This document shows positions 25,202-35,016 of a DNA stretch of 64,000 nucleotides, in pieces. A program made the position numbers and the translations under genes. Position 1 is the first letter of the stretch; every line of letters begins with the position of its first letter. Under the pieces are notes generated by a model, which did no database searches, was not told where the DNA came from, and worked only from the letters and a program-made list of their open reading frames with translations. This DNA comes from Lachnospiraceae bacterium (GTDB taxonomy: Bacteria > Bacillota > Clostridia > Lachnospirales > Lachnospiraceae), in the NCBI GenBank assembly GCA_017936885.1, contig JAGBEO010000029.1, positions 26,344 through 90,343 on the forward strand, in the 5' to 3' direction.

Positions 25202-25678
25202 TTAAACACAGAAGCCTCTGTTGGATGCAGGATCTGTAATACTTTCCGTAAGAGTATTTCTACCGTATGTAAGCCCGGCATATACTGTCTGTGTATTACC
25301 CATAACAGGTCCTGACACATCCTGCTCTTCTATCTTCTTATAGGCTTTCCGAAGTTCTCCGATCACCATACGGACATGCTCCAGATTGTCCTTATCGTAG
25401 TGCACAGATGCCTGAATCAATTCTCTGTTTACATAGAGATAGAGCTGTAACAAATTTTGCGCCAAATCATATTCAAGATGTAAAGATGCCGTCAACTCAT
25501 CCATACATCCCCGAATCTTACGGATTGCACTTTTATACTCTGTCCGGTCATCCACTGACAGTGCTTCTTCTGCCTCATCAATATAAATTAAAACCATCTC
25601 ATATAGAATCGTGACCAGTTGTGTTTTATTAGCCTGCGTAATCCGCAGAGTATACTCCTGCTTCAATTCCTTGGTCAT
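25202..25678 (-). CDS. fliS: Flagellin-specific chaperone FliS
   Basis: FliS binds the C-terminal D0 region of flagellin and prevents early polymerisation until export. The 158-residue protein has the family helices, including QLVTILYEMVLIYIDEA and LHLEYDLAQNLLQLYLYVNRELI; the length is slightly above the usual 125-135 because of a C-terminal tail. ATG 25678 is preferred over the ATG two codons earlier because it leaves a correct distance to GGAGG. It follows flagellin, so chaperone and client are made together. Confidence 0.9.
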   Translation of the reverse strand: MTKELKQEYTLRITQANKTQLVTILYEMVLIYIDEAEEALSVDDRTEYKSAIRKIRGCMDELTASLHLEYDLAQNLLQLYLYVNRELIQASVHYDKDNLEHVRMVIGELRKAYKKIEEQDVSGPVMGNTQTVYAGLTYGRNTLTESITDPASNRGFCV

Positions 25679-25716
25679 AATCATCCTCCATTTTGAAACA
25701 TTTTACCGCCAGACAA

Positions 25717-25733
25717 GCGTCAATCTTTGACGC
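25717..25733 (-). other. Hairpin between flagellin and fliS
   Basis: Arms GCGTCAA (25717-25723) and TTGACGC (25727-25733) are perfect with a three-base loop. No T-run follows on the minus strand, so it is not a standard terminator; it may protect the 3' end of the abundant flagellin mRNA or lower fliS expression. Confidence 0.5.
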
Positions 25734-25752
25734 CTTAGAATAACTTTTTGAC

Positions 25753-26940
25753 CTATTGTAATAACTGCAGAACCTGAGACGGCCTTTCATTTGCCTGAGC
25801 CAGCATAGAGGTTGCTGCCTGAGACACTACCTGCTCCGTTGTGTAGTTGGTCATTTCCTCTGCCATATCCACATCCATGATACGAGAATAAGACGCTGTC
25901 ATATTTTCGTTTGTAATATCCAGATTGCTTACCGTATGTTCCAAACGATTCTGGTAAGCACCTAATCTGCTTCGTACATCTGACACATATAGAATCGCTC
26001 CTTTGATGTCATTAATGGCATCATTACTGCTCTCCTGCGTGGTCATTTCGGTCTTCTCTATCCCCAGTCTGCTGAGCGAAATAGTAGGAATACGAATCTC
26101 CAACTGCTGCCCTTCATTGGCTCCGATCTGGGTATCCATGGCGCCGATTCCGGTAATATCAATGATGATGCTCTGCTTAATCGGTGTACCGGTCACATCG
26201 GTTGTAGCCGTACAATCCACATCTTTATATCCTGTTATATTACCATTTCCATCGGTCACAGGATCAGGAGTAATCGCCAGTGTAATCTGAAAATCCTGAT
26301 GTCCGGTCAGAATAATCTTATCCTGGCCTACCTCAGTCAGTTCCACTCCTTCCGGAAATTCCGGACCCAGTTTCAGATTAGCCTTCGTCCCATCCAAATC
26401 AATGGTACCGTCATCATTATAAACCACTGTAAGCTGCTCGATGGTATACCTCTTCTCCAATACCTCATCCGAATAATAGTCCACCTTCGCAAGCTGCGTA
26501 TTCGTATATCCTTTCAGATCGAAGCTTCCGTCCAGAATTGGCTGACCGTTAAATTCCGTATCCGTGGCAATTCTTGTGACTTCCGCTTTTAACTGCTTTA
26601 CCTCTTGATTTATCATCGCGCGGTCCGACGTCGTTAAAGTACCTGTTGCGCCTTTGATAGCCAACTCGTTCATTCTCTGCAGCATTTCATGTACTTCTGC
26701 CAGCGCACCATCTGCGGTCTCAATGATGGAGATACCGTTGTTCGAACTCTGTTTTGCTACATTTACACCTGTAATCTGTGTATTCATTCTGCGCCCGATT
26801 GCATAGCCAGACGGGTTATCCTTTGCTGCCGTTACCTTTAATCCGGAGGATAAACGCTCCAAAGATTTGGATACCTTGCTGTCGGACACATTCAATGCAT
26901 TATTGGCGCGCATCGCTGCTGCATTATAATTAATTTTCAT
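25753..26940 (-). CDS. Flagellin
   Basis: The 395-residue protein starts with MKINYNAAAMRANNAL and has the D1 motif LERLSSGLKVTAAKDNPSGYAI and the C-terminal SRIMDVDMAEEMTNYT and LAQANERPSQVLQLLQ. These form the polymerising D0/D1 core. The middle (about 155-290) is a variable outer domain with Asp/Gly-rich strands. It has no signal peptide because it is exported by the flagellar type III system. A strong AGGAGG site suits high expression. It lies 14 bases after the large upstream gene and before fliS, so at least part of its mRNA comes from the shared promoter. Confidence 0.95.
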   Translation of the reverse strand: MKINYNAAAMRANNALNVSDSKVSKSLERLSSGLKVTAAKDNPSGYAIGRRMNTQITGVNVAKQSSNNGISIIETADGALAEVHEMLQRMNELAIKGATGTLTTSDRAMINQEVKQLKAEVTRIATDTEFNGQPILDGSFDLKGYTNTQLAKVDYYSDEVLEKRYTIEQLTVVYNDDGTIDLDGTKANLKLGPEFPEGVELTEVGQDKIILTGHQDFQITLAITPDPVTDGNGNITGYKDVDCTATTDVTGTPIKQSIIIDITGIGAMDTQIGANEGQQLEIRIPTISLSRLGIEKTEMTTQESSNDAINDIKGAILYVSDVRSRLGAYQNRLEHTVSNLDITNENMTASYSRIMDVDMAEEMTNYTTEQVVSQAATSMLAQANERPSQVLQLLQ

Positions 26941-26954
26941 TCTGGGTTCCTCCT

Positions 26955-29900
26955 TTATGCTGTGACAGTCATGATAAATGCTTTGGCAATTCTGTAAAGG
27001 TCTGCTGTCTGAACCTGTGTATCATGCTCCAGATCCTCTCTTGTATAACCTTCCGCATTCATCTCTTCGCTGTATACAATTCCTATACTGCCAATCTCCA
27101 ATGGCTGCTCTCCGGCCGATACTGCTTCCCCAAGCGCATCCCTCAGGATGTTTTCCCGGCCTTGCAGTTCCTTCGTCCCATGGCTGGTATTACATGCGAT
27201 ATAACCGGATACCATACGATTCCTGACATAAAATTGCGCTGCCACCTGACCATACTCTTCTGTCTGCATAACGGCACTGACCTTGCCGCCTTCGCTTCCA
27301 TGCAGAATCTTCAGATTGATCGCCGTAAGTTCTCCGTGAACCTCTACCGGAATCTGATAATTTTCTTCTTTGGCAAGACTTCCCGCAAGCGCCAACTGTT
27401 TCTGACAGCTCTGCAAGGTACGAAGATCAAGATAGGTAACCTCTCCCTCTTTCGCTTCTTCTATGATCTCACCAAAGGTTTCCTGCATCTTCTCATATGC
27501 TGCTGACGCACTGTCCTGATCGGTCAGGCTTTCTACCATATCGCTGACTGCATCTTTTACTCTATGTTTATCGGCAGACTTATCTAAATCATTCAGTTTT
27601 TTGTGCAGAAAGCCCGGATTTTTCCGCATTCCCATAGTCGCTGTCACATGATCCGGCGTAACTGCCTGTTTGTAGGCAAGCAGCTCACTGATCACCGCAT
27701 CTTCCACGGTGCTCAAGCTTCTATACTGCTGTAACTGCTCCTGTTCATAAGCCTTTTCAAGCTCTGTATCCGGCTGCATCCGGTCAATCTGTCCGGCAAA
27801 TTCTTCCATAGTCATGTTTGGCTGCAAAGAGATCCGGGTAAGCATTTCCGGCTCCAGTCCGTCTGCGATTTCTCCTGCCAACTGATTATAGTAGCGTGCT
27901 TGTGCGTCAGTGGCTGCCTGCCGCTGCCCTTGCTGATTTCCGCCGTCCGTACCGGACTTAGCCAAATCAGGGAATCCGCTTAAGATCTGATCAGTAATAG
28001 ACTTATAGGATAGCGCATCCACACCACCAAACTGATCATCTACCGTATAATCCATACCCTGTTTCTTCGTACTGCGCATGGCGGTAAGAAGATTCTGGAA
28101 GGAAAGCTGTGCCCCTTCATTTATAAGGCTTCCTACAGCGGCATCATCCGTCTTCTCTAACTGTCTGAACATGCGGTAGATACCGATATAAGCTTCTCTC
28201 TCCTGCTCCCCGATGGCATGATTTTTCTCTAATTTATATAAATACTTACTGAATTTCTCTTCCCTGGCAGCCGCCTGCTGATCACTGCCGTCCAAATACT
28301 GATTCAGTTCTTCCATGGACATCTTCAACGGATTCTTACCGTCCCTGATCGCCTGCAGGGTAACTGCCGGTGTCATCCTGCGGATGGTCTGTCTCAGTTC
28401 CATATCATATTTCTTCACGGCATCCATATTCTCTGTGGTGATATCCATACTGTTATATCCCAGAATGCGTACTGCCCTGCGGTTTTCCTCAGAGGTCTCC
28501 ATACCCATATCTTCCAAAATGTCATCCACATTACGAAACGCCTTGCGAATAGAATCACCCATATCTGCCCTGGGCGCCGTCATCAATGTCTCATAGGATT
28601 TCCCGGCTGCCTCATAAGCATTCTTAAGCGCCGTACCATGGGAATGTACACTGTCTAATGTAAACAGTTCTTCTTCGGAAAGATACCTGGCCAGTACTGC
28701 TGCCGGCAGGAAAGGAATCTCCGCCGTTTTCTGCCCTACTTCCCCAAACAGTGCCGCTTTCTCTGCTGCACGGGCACCATCCGGCTCCCCGAAGAGTATC
28801 TGATTCTGCTCCTGCTCTATCTTCTTGAGAACCTCCACCAGCTTCTCTAAATCTGTGGTATCAATGGAGTAGCCGCTTTCTAACAGCTTGCGGTTTGCCT
28901 CTATGGTCATCATCAGCCTGACTTCTTCCAACTGACGTCTTGCGCTGATCTGCTCCGGCGTACTATCCGCCAGGTTCTCCTGCACGGTCTGCTTCTGTAT
29001 ATTTCCTGCCGTGTCATCTTTGTCGATCTGCTCCTGTGCTTTTTCCAGATCTTGCAGCGTCAGCTCCTTACCCTCCGCTACGGTCCGGTCCACAGCCTCA
29101 TCGCTGATCTGTGCAAAAGCTTTCACATAATCGGCGGCTTTCTCCCGGTTGCTTCTGCCGTCTGCCAGATTGGCACTTCCTGCATTCTTACCGTCAGAAA
29201 TAGCCGCCGCCACGGCTGACAAAATCTGCCCCATATCCTGCGGCATGGTTACCTGCTCTATCTCATGCAGACTGCTAAGTGTGTCTGTGGTAAGCGGAAT
29301 TCCTGCTTCCACTAACCATCTGGCTTCGTCAAGGCTTTCCTCTGTAATCTCTATCCCTGCCTCTTCCAGCACTCTCTCCATCTGCGGCTTTAGCTGCTCC
29401 CAGTTATAGTCCTCTGCTTTCCTGGCGTAATATCCGGTATTGTCTGCGGCATAATATCCATGACCCTGCAGCCCGCCGCCTGCGCCGGAACTGTAATCTG
29501 CCAGATACAGATTATCAATCGTAGGCTCCATCCGGTTTTCCACCATATATTTTACAGCGCCGTCCTCCGGCGTTTTCATCCGGAATGCCTTATCATACGC
29601 CTGTTTGGCAGCAATCACATTCTCTTCCGTAACCGGGATATCATGCTCCCTAAACTGCTTCTCCAGCTCTCTTGCAAACGCTTCACTTCCCGTAATCTCG
29701 CAAAGAGTCTCCGCATCCAGATCATCGGTGTAACCCGCTACCTGCGTACCGCCTTTGATAAGTTCTGCTTTTATTGTATCGACAATGGTAACAACCTCTT
29801 CGATCTCCATGTCACCCGGATGATAGCCTTCCTTTTGCAGTCTGCTGAAATCCTCCTCAGACATAGTATTAGACATAACTGTCATATAGTCTCTCTGCGC

Positions 29901-30107
29901 GGCTACATCAATAAGCCCCGCATCCTGCATAACCTCTTCTGCGGTCTTTCCGTGACCTTTGTAAGCGTTGTTATCCATAACTGTGCCAGAAATGTCTAAT
30001 GCGTAATCACTCCTATGCTCCGTTTTGGGCATCCGAGTGTTTCGATATGCTGTTGTTGCCCTGTCTACATTCCGATTGGTGTTTGTCTGGTCAAATGTTA
30101 TCTTCAT
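26955..30107 (-). CDS. Very large flagellar-locus protein, FliK-like C-terminus
   Basis: This 1050-residue soluble protein belongs, as far as I can recall, to a Lachnospiraceae family (DUF6240-type) found beside flagellin. Residues 1-850 are mostly helical, with recurring segments of the form 'ALxxGxxLTxENLxxA' (for example VDTIKAEL, DIPVTEENVIAAKQAYD, GIEITEESLDEAR, GYSIDTTDLEKL), suggesting degenerate helical repeats. The last 120 residues (INLKILHG, AAQFYVRNRMVSGYI, LRDALGEAV) look like the flagellar hook-length control C-domain of FliK. ATG 30107 with GGAGAAG is preferred over TTG 30119. A substrate-switch or hook-length role is inferred from the C-terminus and position. Confidence 0.72.
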   Translation of the reverse strand: MKITFDQTNTNRNVDRATTAYRNTRMPKTEHRSDYALDISGTVMDNNAYKGHGKTAEEVMQDAGLIDVAAQRDYMTVMSNTMSEEDFSRLQKEGYHPGDMEIEEVVTIVDTIKAELIKGGTQVAGYTDDLDAETLCEITGSEAFARELEKQFREHDIPVTEENVIAAKQAYDKAFRMKTPEDGAVKYMVENRMEPTIDNLYLADYSSGAGGGLQGHGYYAADNTGYYARKAEDYNWEQLKPQMERVLEEAGIEITEESLDEARWLVEAGIPLTTDTLSSLHEIEQVTMPQDMGQILSAVAAAISDGKNAGSANLADGRSNREKAADYVKAFAQISDEAVDRTVAEGKELTLQDLEKAQEQIDKDDTAGNIQKQTVQENLADSTPEQISARRQLEEVRLMMTIEANRKLLESGYSIDTTDLEKLVEVLKKIEQEQNQILFGEPDGARAAEKAALFGEVGQKTAEIPFLPAAVLARYLSEEELFTLDSVHSHGTALKNAYEAAGKSYETLMTAPRADMGDSIRKAFRNVDDILEDMGMETSEENRRAVRILGYNSMDITTENMDAVKKYDMELRQTIRRMTPAVTLQAIRDGKNPLKMSMEELNQYLDGSDQQAAAREEKFSKYLYKLEKNHAIGEQEREAYIGIYRMFRQLEKTDDAAVGSLINEGAQLSFQNLLTAMRSTKKQGMDYTVDDQFGGVDALSYKSITDQILSGFPDLAKSGTDGGNQQGQRQAATDAQARYYNQLAGEIADGLEPEMLTRISLQPNMTMEEFAGQIDRMQPDTELEKAYEQEQLQQYRSLSTVEDAVISELLAYKQAVTPDHVTATMGMRKNPGFLHKKLNDLDKSADKHRVKDAVSDMVESLTDQDSASAAYEKMQETFGEIIEEAKEGEVTYLDLRTLQSCQKQLALAGSLAKEENYQIPVEVHGELTAINLKILHGSEGGKVSAVMQTEEYGQVAAQFYVRNRMVSGYIACNTSHGTKELQGRENILRDALGEAVSAGEQPLEIGSIGIVYSEEMNAEGYTREDLEHDTQVQTADLYRIAKAFIMTVTA

Positions 30108-30127
30108 ACACTTCTCCAACGTAGATT

Positions 30128-30133
30128 ATTATA
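30128..30133 (-). promoter_or_regulatory. Possible -10 element of the flagellar operon
   Basis: TATAAT lies on the minus strand at 30128-30133, about 20 bases before the start of the 1050-codon gene. No convincing -35 lies 16-18 bases upstream, where the hairpin sits, so either an activator is needed or the promoter is elsewhere. Confidence 0.3.
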
Positions 30134-30143
30134 CAAGACAAAA

Positions 30144-30215
30144 GGGCGAATGTTCTTCACATTCGCCCAACTTAATTTTTCTGTATTCGCCCGGCGAATG
30201 TTTTCCACATTCACC
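30144..30215 (-). terminator. Paired CATTCGCCC hairpins downstream of glgB
   Basis: A perfect nine-base stem, GGGCGAATG (30144-30152) and CATTCGCCC (30160-30168), is followed on the minus strand by TTTT. A second near copy has arms at 30193-30200 and 30208-30215. Between them, ATTCGCC (30185-30191) and GGCGAAT (30193-30199) also pair, so the arms can swap partners. The first hairpin can end glgB transcription. The alternative pairing may be meaningful or a by-product of duplication. Confidence 0.6.
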
Positions 30216-30250
30216 CTTTATTTCGGCATAGTTATCCACTTTCTTAACTG

Positions 30251-32176
30251 CTAGAAGACAAAAATTGCTGCCGTATAAGGCGGAAGGTCAAAGGTAATAT
30301 GATAATCCTTATAATTACAGGTTCCCTTCACAGCGGTCAGCTCTGCCGGGATTTCATGCCCGTTGCCGCCAAATTGTTTATCATCACTGTTTAACAGCAA
30401 TTTATACTTTTTCTTCTTCGGTACACCGACCTGATAATTCTCCCACATCATCGGTGTCATATTGAGTACGAACATAACGTTATTTTTGCCTGTCTCATCC
30501 TTACGGAAGAAGCTGTACACGCTATGGTCGGCATCATCCGCATTCAGCCATTCAAAACCTTGCCAGTCATTATCAATCGAGTATAGAGCCGGATATTTGT
30601 GATACAGCTTTAACAACTCTTTTACATACTCATGCATGCCCTTGTTCTGTTCTTCTCCCAGAAGATACCAGTCAAGCTCTCTGGCCTCGCTCCACTCTCT
30701 CTCCTGTCCGAAATCCTGTCCCATAAATAAGAGTTTCTTACCGGAATGACCGAACATATAGCTGTAACCCACACGCAGGTTAGCATATTTATCCACCATA
30801 TATCCCGGCATCTTATTTACCATGGAACATTTCAAATGTACCACCTCATCATGTGACAAAGGCAGGATATAATTCTCGCTGTTATGATAAGTCATGGCAA
30901 AAGTCATGGCATAATGGTTGTTCTTACGGAAATACGGATCTAATTTCATATATTCGCAGAAATCATGCATCCATCCCATATTCCACTTAAAACTGAATCC
31001 CAGACTATCTCCCCCGATCGGGCCGGTTACATGCGGCCACGCGGTAGACTCTTCCGCAATGGTCAAAAAGCCCGGATAAGTGCCCCGCACAACGGAATTG
31101 AGATGTTTAAAGAATTCTATAGCCTCCAGATTCTCATTGCCGCCGTATTTATTCGGAACCCACTGTCCGTCCTGCTTACCGTAATCCAGATAAAGCATAG
31201 ATGCCACCGCATCTACACGGATACCGTCAATATGATACTCTTTAATCCAGAATAAGGCATTTGCAATCAAGAAGTTCTTGACTTCGTTCTTACCATAGTT
31301 AAAAATCTTGGTACCCCAGTCAGGATGCTCTCCGATTCTCGGGTCCGGATGCTCAAAAATACACTGTCCGTCAAATCTGCCCAGTCCGTGCGCATCTGTC
31401 GCAAAATGTGCCGGTACCCAGTCCAGAATAACACCGATCTTATTACGGTGTAACGTATTAATCAAATACATGAAATCATCCGGCGTACCGTGTCTGGATG
31501 TGGGTGCGTAGTAACCGGTAACCTGATATCCCCAGGAACCGTCAAAAGGATATTCCGCAATACCCATAAGCTCTACATGGGTATATTTCATCTCCTTCAA
31601 ATATTCCACAATACGGTCAGCGAACTCTCTGTAATTATAGAATCCCTCTTCCGTACCGTCAGGGTGTTTCATCCAAGAACCGATATGGCACTCATAGATT
31701 GCCATCGGTTCTTTATTATAGTCCTTACCGTCTCTGGCACTCATCCATGCACTGTCAGACCACTTAAACTTACTGATATCATAAGTCTTAGAAGCATTGC
31801 CCGGACGCATCTCCGCATAATTTGCAAAAGGATCTGCCTTATAAAGCTTCTCACCCGCAGGCGTACGAATCAGGAATTTGTATAACTCATTCTCGCCCAC
31901 ACCCGGAATAAATAGCTGATAAATACCCCCCGGTCCCAGCTTCTCCATCCGGTGTATGTCCTCATTCCAATCATTAAACGTACCGATAACATTTACACTG
32001 GCTGCATTCGGTGCCCATACAGCGAAAAACATACCTTTCACTCCGTCTTCTACAGAAGGATGCGCACCTAATTTCTTATAAATATCATAGTGAGTGCCCT
32101 GTGCAAATACATACTGATCTGCCTCTGAAATAAATACCTTGTTTTCTTCTGTTACTTTCTCTTTTTTAGTTGCCAT
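30251..32176 (-). CDS. glgB: 1,4-alpha-glucan branching enzyme GlgB
   Basis: The 641-residue protein has an N-terminal CBM48 domain with FFAVWAPNAASVNVIGTFNDW and a GH13 catalytic barrel. Visible motifs are DWVPAHF, DGIRVDAVAS (nucleophile Asp), AEESTAWP (acid Glu) and LSHDEVVH. A beta-sandwich C-domain follows. It makes alpha-1,6 branches in glycogen by moving a cut alpha-1,4 chain. The length matches the family. It follows a TPR protein gene after 15 bases; the usual glg operon partners are not present, so glycogen genes must lie elsewhere. Confidence 0.95.
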   Translation of the reverse strand: MATKKEKVTEENKVFISEADQYVFAQGTHYDIYKKLGAHPSVEDGVKGMFFAVWAPNAASVNVIGTFNDWNEDIHRMEKLGPGGIYQLFIPGVGENELYKFLIRTPAGEKLYKADPFANYAEMRPGNASKTYDISKFKWSDSAWMSARDGKDYNKEPMAIYECHIGSWMKHPDGTEEGFYNYREFADRIVEYLKEMKYTHVELMGIAEYPFDGSWGYQVTGYYAPTSRHGTPDDFMYLINTLHRNKIGVILDWVPAHFATDAHGLGRFDGQCIFEHPDPRIGEHPDWGTKIFNYGKNEVKNFLIANALFWIKEYHIDGIRVDAVASMLYLDYGKQDGQWVPNKYGGNENLEAIEFFKHLNSVVRGTYPGFLTIAEESTAWPHVTGPIGGDSLGFSFKWNMGWMHDFCEYMKLDPYFRKNNHYAMTFAMTYHNSENYILPLSHDEVVHLKCSMVNKMPGYMVDKYANLRVGYSYMFGHSGKKLLFMGQDFGQEREWSEARELDWYLLGEEQNKGMHEYVKELLKLYHKYPALYSIDNDWQGFEWLNADDADHSVYSFFRKDETGKNNVMFVLNMTPMMWENYQVGVPKKKKYKLLLNSDDKQFGGNGHEIPAELTAVKGTCNYKDYHITFDLPPYTAAIFVF

Positions 32177-32191
32177 AACTGTCCGCCCCCG

Positions 32192-34801
32192 TTAATTTTT
32201 ATAATGCATGAAGTCCTTCTCTCGTAATATAATCATGTCCTCTTCATCATATCTCTTTGCAAACAGAATATCCATGAAATGTCCCGGTGTCTTCTTATTT
32301 GCATAATAAATCGCCTCATCCACAAGCTCCCTTATCTCGGCAAGACTTACCTCGTGATCGCTGGTCTGTTTCTCCGAAATTCTCGTATGCAGAGCAAGAA
32401 CACCAAATTCATCAATGGAGTATTCCATTTCCTCCGCATACTGTTTCGCATAAGCCACCAATGCCTCATCATCCAGCGGTTCAATATCCACACGGAGATT
32501 AAAATTATTGGAAAGGGCCGTATGCTCTGTAAGAAGCTGGTTTATCTTCTCTTTCGTGTCTATCATGAGAAGCAATAACCCCATATTATCCTTCTCTAAC
32601 ACTTTAATCATCTTCGTAACCGTCTCGGCTTTCATAGCAGATGCTTTCTCAATAATTAATGCACCGTTATCCAGCTTGGCGAAGGTTTCCGCAACATCCT
32701 TCTTGTTTAGTACCTGGCCGGATATCTTCGCTACCTTTCCGGAGAAATTATTATCATTATACTGCATTTCACGAATCAGGGTCTTCGCCAAAGTCAATGT
32801 CGTGATCTCTTCCTCGCCGGTGATCACAACATTGCCTGTACAGGCTGCCAGACTCATATTGTCTAACGTATGTACAAGCTGTCTCTTAGACTTACGATGA
32901 TGGACGAACTGTCCGAACAGTTCCTGCTCTTCCTTTGTCAGTTCACGGTCTCTTCCCGATTCTGTGTTCTCCGCCTCTATGTCCGCTTCTTCAGATTCAA
33001 CCGCCTCTTCCGTAACAGGCTCTGCCGGCTCTTCTTCTATCGCAATATCAGGCTCCTGAATCTCCTCTAACTCTTCTACTTCATCAGAATCTTCAATGGA
33101 TTCCGCACTTTCTGTCTGCTCAGGCTTCTCCTTATATTTTACAGCCGTTTTCTTCGGTGCCGGTTCTTCCTCCGGCATATCTTCCGGCAGAATTACCTTT
33201 TTAATCGGAGGTTTCTTAGCCTCTTTCATGATTGCAGCCATAAATGCCTTCTCAAGTTCTTCCAGAAGACCATTCTTAGTAGCTTCATCAAAATTAGCAA
33301 ATAAACTGCCTGTCTGTGCAAGAATATGCTGGCGAACATCCTCCATACGCTTCTGTTCGTTAGATTTCTTCATCTCTTCCCACTCAGCCATAATATCATC
33401 GATACTGAGCTGACCGGTAATCTGCTTCTCAACACGCTCAGCGTCAGGTACCACTAAGCTGATCTGACCGTCATATTCCTGTGACAGGATATTATCATAC
33501 GCAGAAGGTTTAACCATCTCCTGCCGGATCTGCTGCATAATCTGTTGCGCGTCAAATGCGGCGGTTTTCTCTCCCGGTATCTGCGTCCCGATCTCTTCCA
33601 GTTCATCCGTCTCCATCACCAGCGGTTTTACAGGTGCTGCCGCCTCTATCTCTTCTTCTGCCATCACAGGCTCTTCTTGCTTCTTAGCGGGGAATGGTAC
33701 AACAGGCGCCTCTTTCAGTGCTGACTCCACTTCTTCCGTGGCCGGAAGTTCCTCTGTTTCCTGCAGCAAAGGTGCAATGATGGACTCTGCAATGGACGGC
33801 TCACTGTCTGTCTCTTCTTCAACAGAATCTTGCTCATCTGCTGGCTGAGTACCGATATCCGCGGTATCTTCCGCAACCTCTTCTTCAACAGGTTCTTCCG
33901 TCTCAACGACTTCCGCATCCGGTTCCTCTTCGTTAACAGGTTCTTCTTCCAAAATCTCCTTCATACTCTCTGCAAGCGCCATCTGGAGATTAATGGTATT
34001 ATACTGGCCCACATCTACAGTCTTAACTTCCGGAAGCTCCATAGTAGGCGCATCTTCAACCGACAGTTCCTCTTCCGGTTCTTCTTCCGCATCGGCACCT
34101 CTAAGCTCTCCGTCGATCTCTTCATCTCCGGACACACTTTCTTCTTCCTCAGCTTCGCTTTCTTCTGTCTCCTGCTCCGCATCCCTCTCCTGTATCCAGG
34201 CATCATATCTTTGCTGCTGATCGGCACTGAGCGGTTCATGCAGTGCTTTTAATTCCAGCGCTTTAATGACATATTTACCCTCTCCAAACCAAAGGAACAT
34301 CTCATCACATTCCTCTACACATTTGGTGGATAATCCAATCCGGTGATACAGATAGGCAAGCTCATATGCCCATTTCTCCCTGTAATCACGCTTCTTAAAC
34401 TCTTCCAAAACTGCAATACGCTCTTCCAGACTCACATCCTGCGCCTCGTAGAGACGGTACTGCAAAATATATCTTCCGGTATCCTTTGGTGCGATCTGTA
34501 CAAATTCCTTATAATACTCTATTGCCTGTACATACTCTTCCATCTTAATGGAAAGCTCGCACAGAGAATATACAATCAGCCGCCCTGTGGGGTGTTTCTC
34601 ATATGCCAGCAATAGAATATCTTTACTCTCCTGATATCTTCTGTTGATTTTATATAAGTCACTGATCGTGCACAACATCATCACGCTTCTGACCCTGCGC
34701 CAGTCAATGGTATCCGCTATTTTGACCGCTTCCGCGAATTCTCCTTCTGCAATCAATGTCTTAATTTCGTCGGCACGAACTTTGTATTCATACTTATCCA
34801 A
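32192..34801 (-). CDS. TPR protein with degenerate AAA-like C-domain
   Basis: Residues about 1-210 are TPR-like helices (DLYKINRRYQESKDILLLAYE, ELAYLYHRIGL). Residues 215-620 are very acidic and Glu/Pro-rich, probably disordered. The last 210 resemble the AAA+ fold of CbxX/SpoVK-type proteins: VVITGEEEITTLTLAKTLI sits where the Walker A loop should be, and NGALIIEKA where Walker B is. The Gly-Lys-Thr is missing, so ATP binding is doubtful. Function is unknown; a scaffold role is a guess. GTG 34810 overlaps the GAGGTG site, so TTG 34801 is chosen. Confidence 0.65.
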   Translation of the reverse strand: MDKYEYKVRADEIKTLIAEGEFAEAVKIADTIDWRRVRSVMMLCTISDLYKINRRYQESKDILLLAYEKHPTGRLIVYSLCELSIKMEEYVQAIEYYKEFVQIAPKDTGRYILQYRLYEAQDVSLEERIAVLEEFKKRDYREKWAYELAYLYHRIGLSTKCVEECDEMFLWFGEGKYVIKALELKALHEPLSADQQQRYDAWIQERDAEQETEESEAEEEESVSGDEEIDGELRGADAEEEPEEELSVEDAPTMELPEVKTVDVGQYNTINLQMALAESMKEILEEEPVNEEEPDAEVVETEEPVEEEVAEDTADIGTQPADEQDSVEEETDSEPSIAESIIAPLLQETEELPATEEVESALKEAPVVPFPAKKQEEPVMAEEEIEAAAPVKPLVMETDELEEIGTQIPGEKTAAFDAQQIMQQIRQEMVKPSAYDNILSQEYDGQISLVVPDAERVEKQITGQLSIDDIMAEWEEMKKSNEQKRMEDVRQHILAQTGSLFANFDEATKNGLLEELEKAFMAAIMKEAKKPPIKKVILPEDMPEEEPAPKKTAVKYKEKPEQTESAESIEDSDEVEELEEIQEPDIAIEEEPAEPVTEEAVESEEADIEAENTESGRDRELTKEEQELFGQFVHHRKSKRQLVHTLDNMSLAACTGNVVITGEEEITTLTLAKTLIREMQYNDNNFSGKVAKISGQVLNKKDVAETFAKLDNGALIIEKASAMKAETVTKMIKVLEKDNMGLLLLMIDTKEKINQLLTEHTALSNNFNLRVDIEPLDDEALVAYAKQYAEEMEYSIDEFGVLALHTRISEKQTSDHEVSLAEIRELVDEAIYYANKKTPGHFMDILFAKRYDEEDMIILREKDFMHYKN

Positions 34802-34911
34802 GGTGCTCACCTCATTATTGTATTTTCACGCTTTGTCTTTTCTGTCTAATAACCCTATTTTCACTGTTTTAGTTTACCATAGCCTCTTATCAATGTAAAC
34901 AGAATCCGCAG

Positions 34912-34971
34912 AAAAAAAGCACCTCCGATTTGGTATCTTATTTCAAGAATATACCAATATATGGCGATGCT
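34912..34971 (-). terminator. Intrinsic terminator downstream of rsmA
   Basis: On the minus strand a long stem (outer AGCATCGCC with GGAGGTGCT, inner GGTAT with ATACC) is followed by seven T (A-run at 34912-34918 on the plus strand). It ends the tatD/rsmA transcripts before the promoter region of the TPR gene. Confidence 0.7.
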
Positions 34972-35016
34972 TCAATATACAATTACTTTATATTGTATTT
35001 GTACAAAGCTTTTGTT

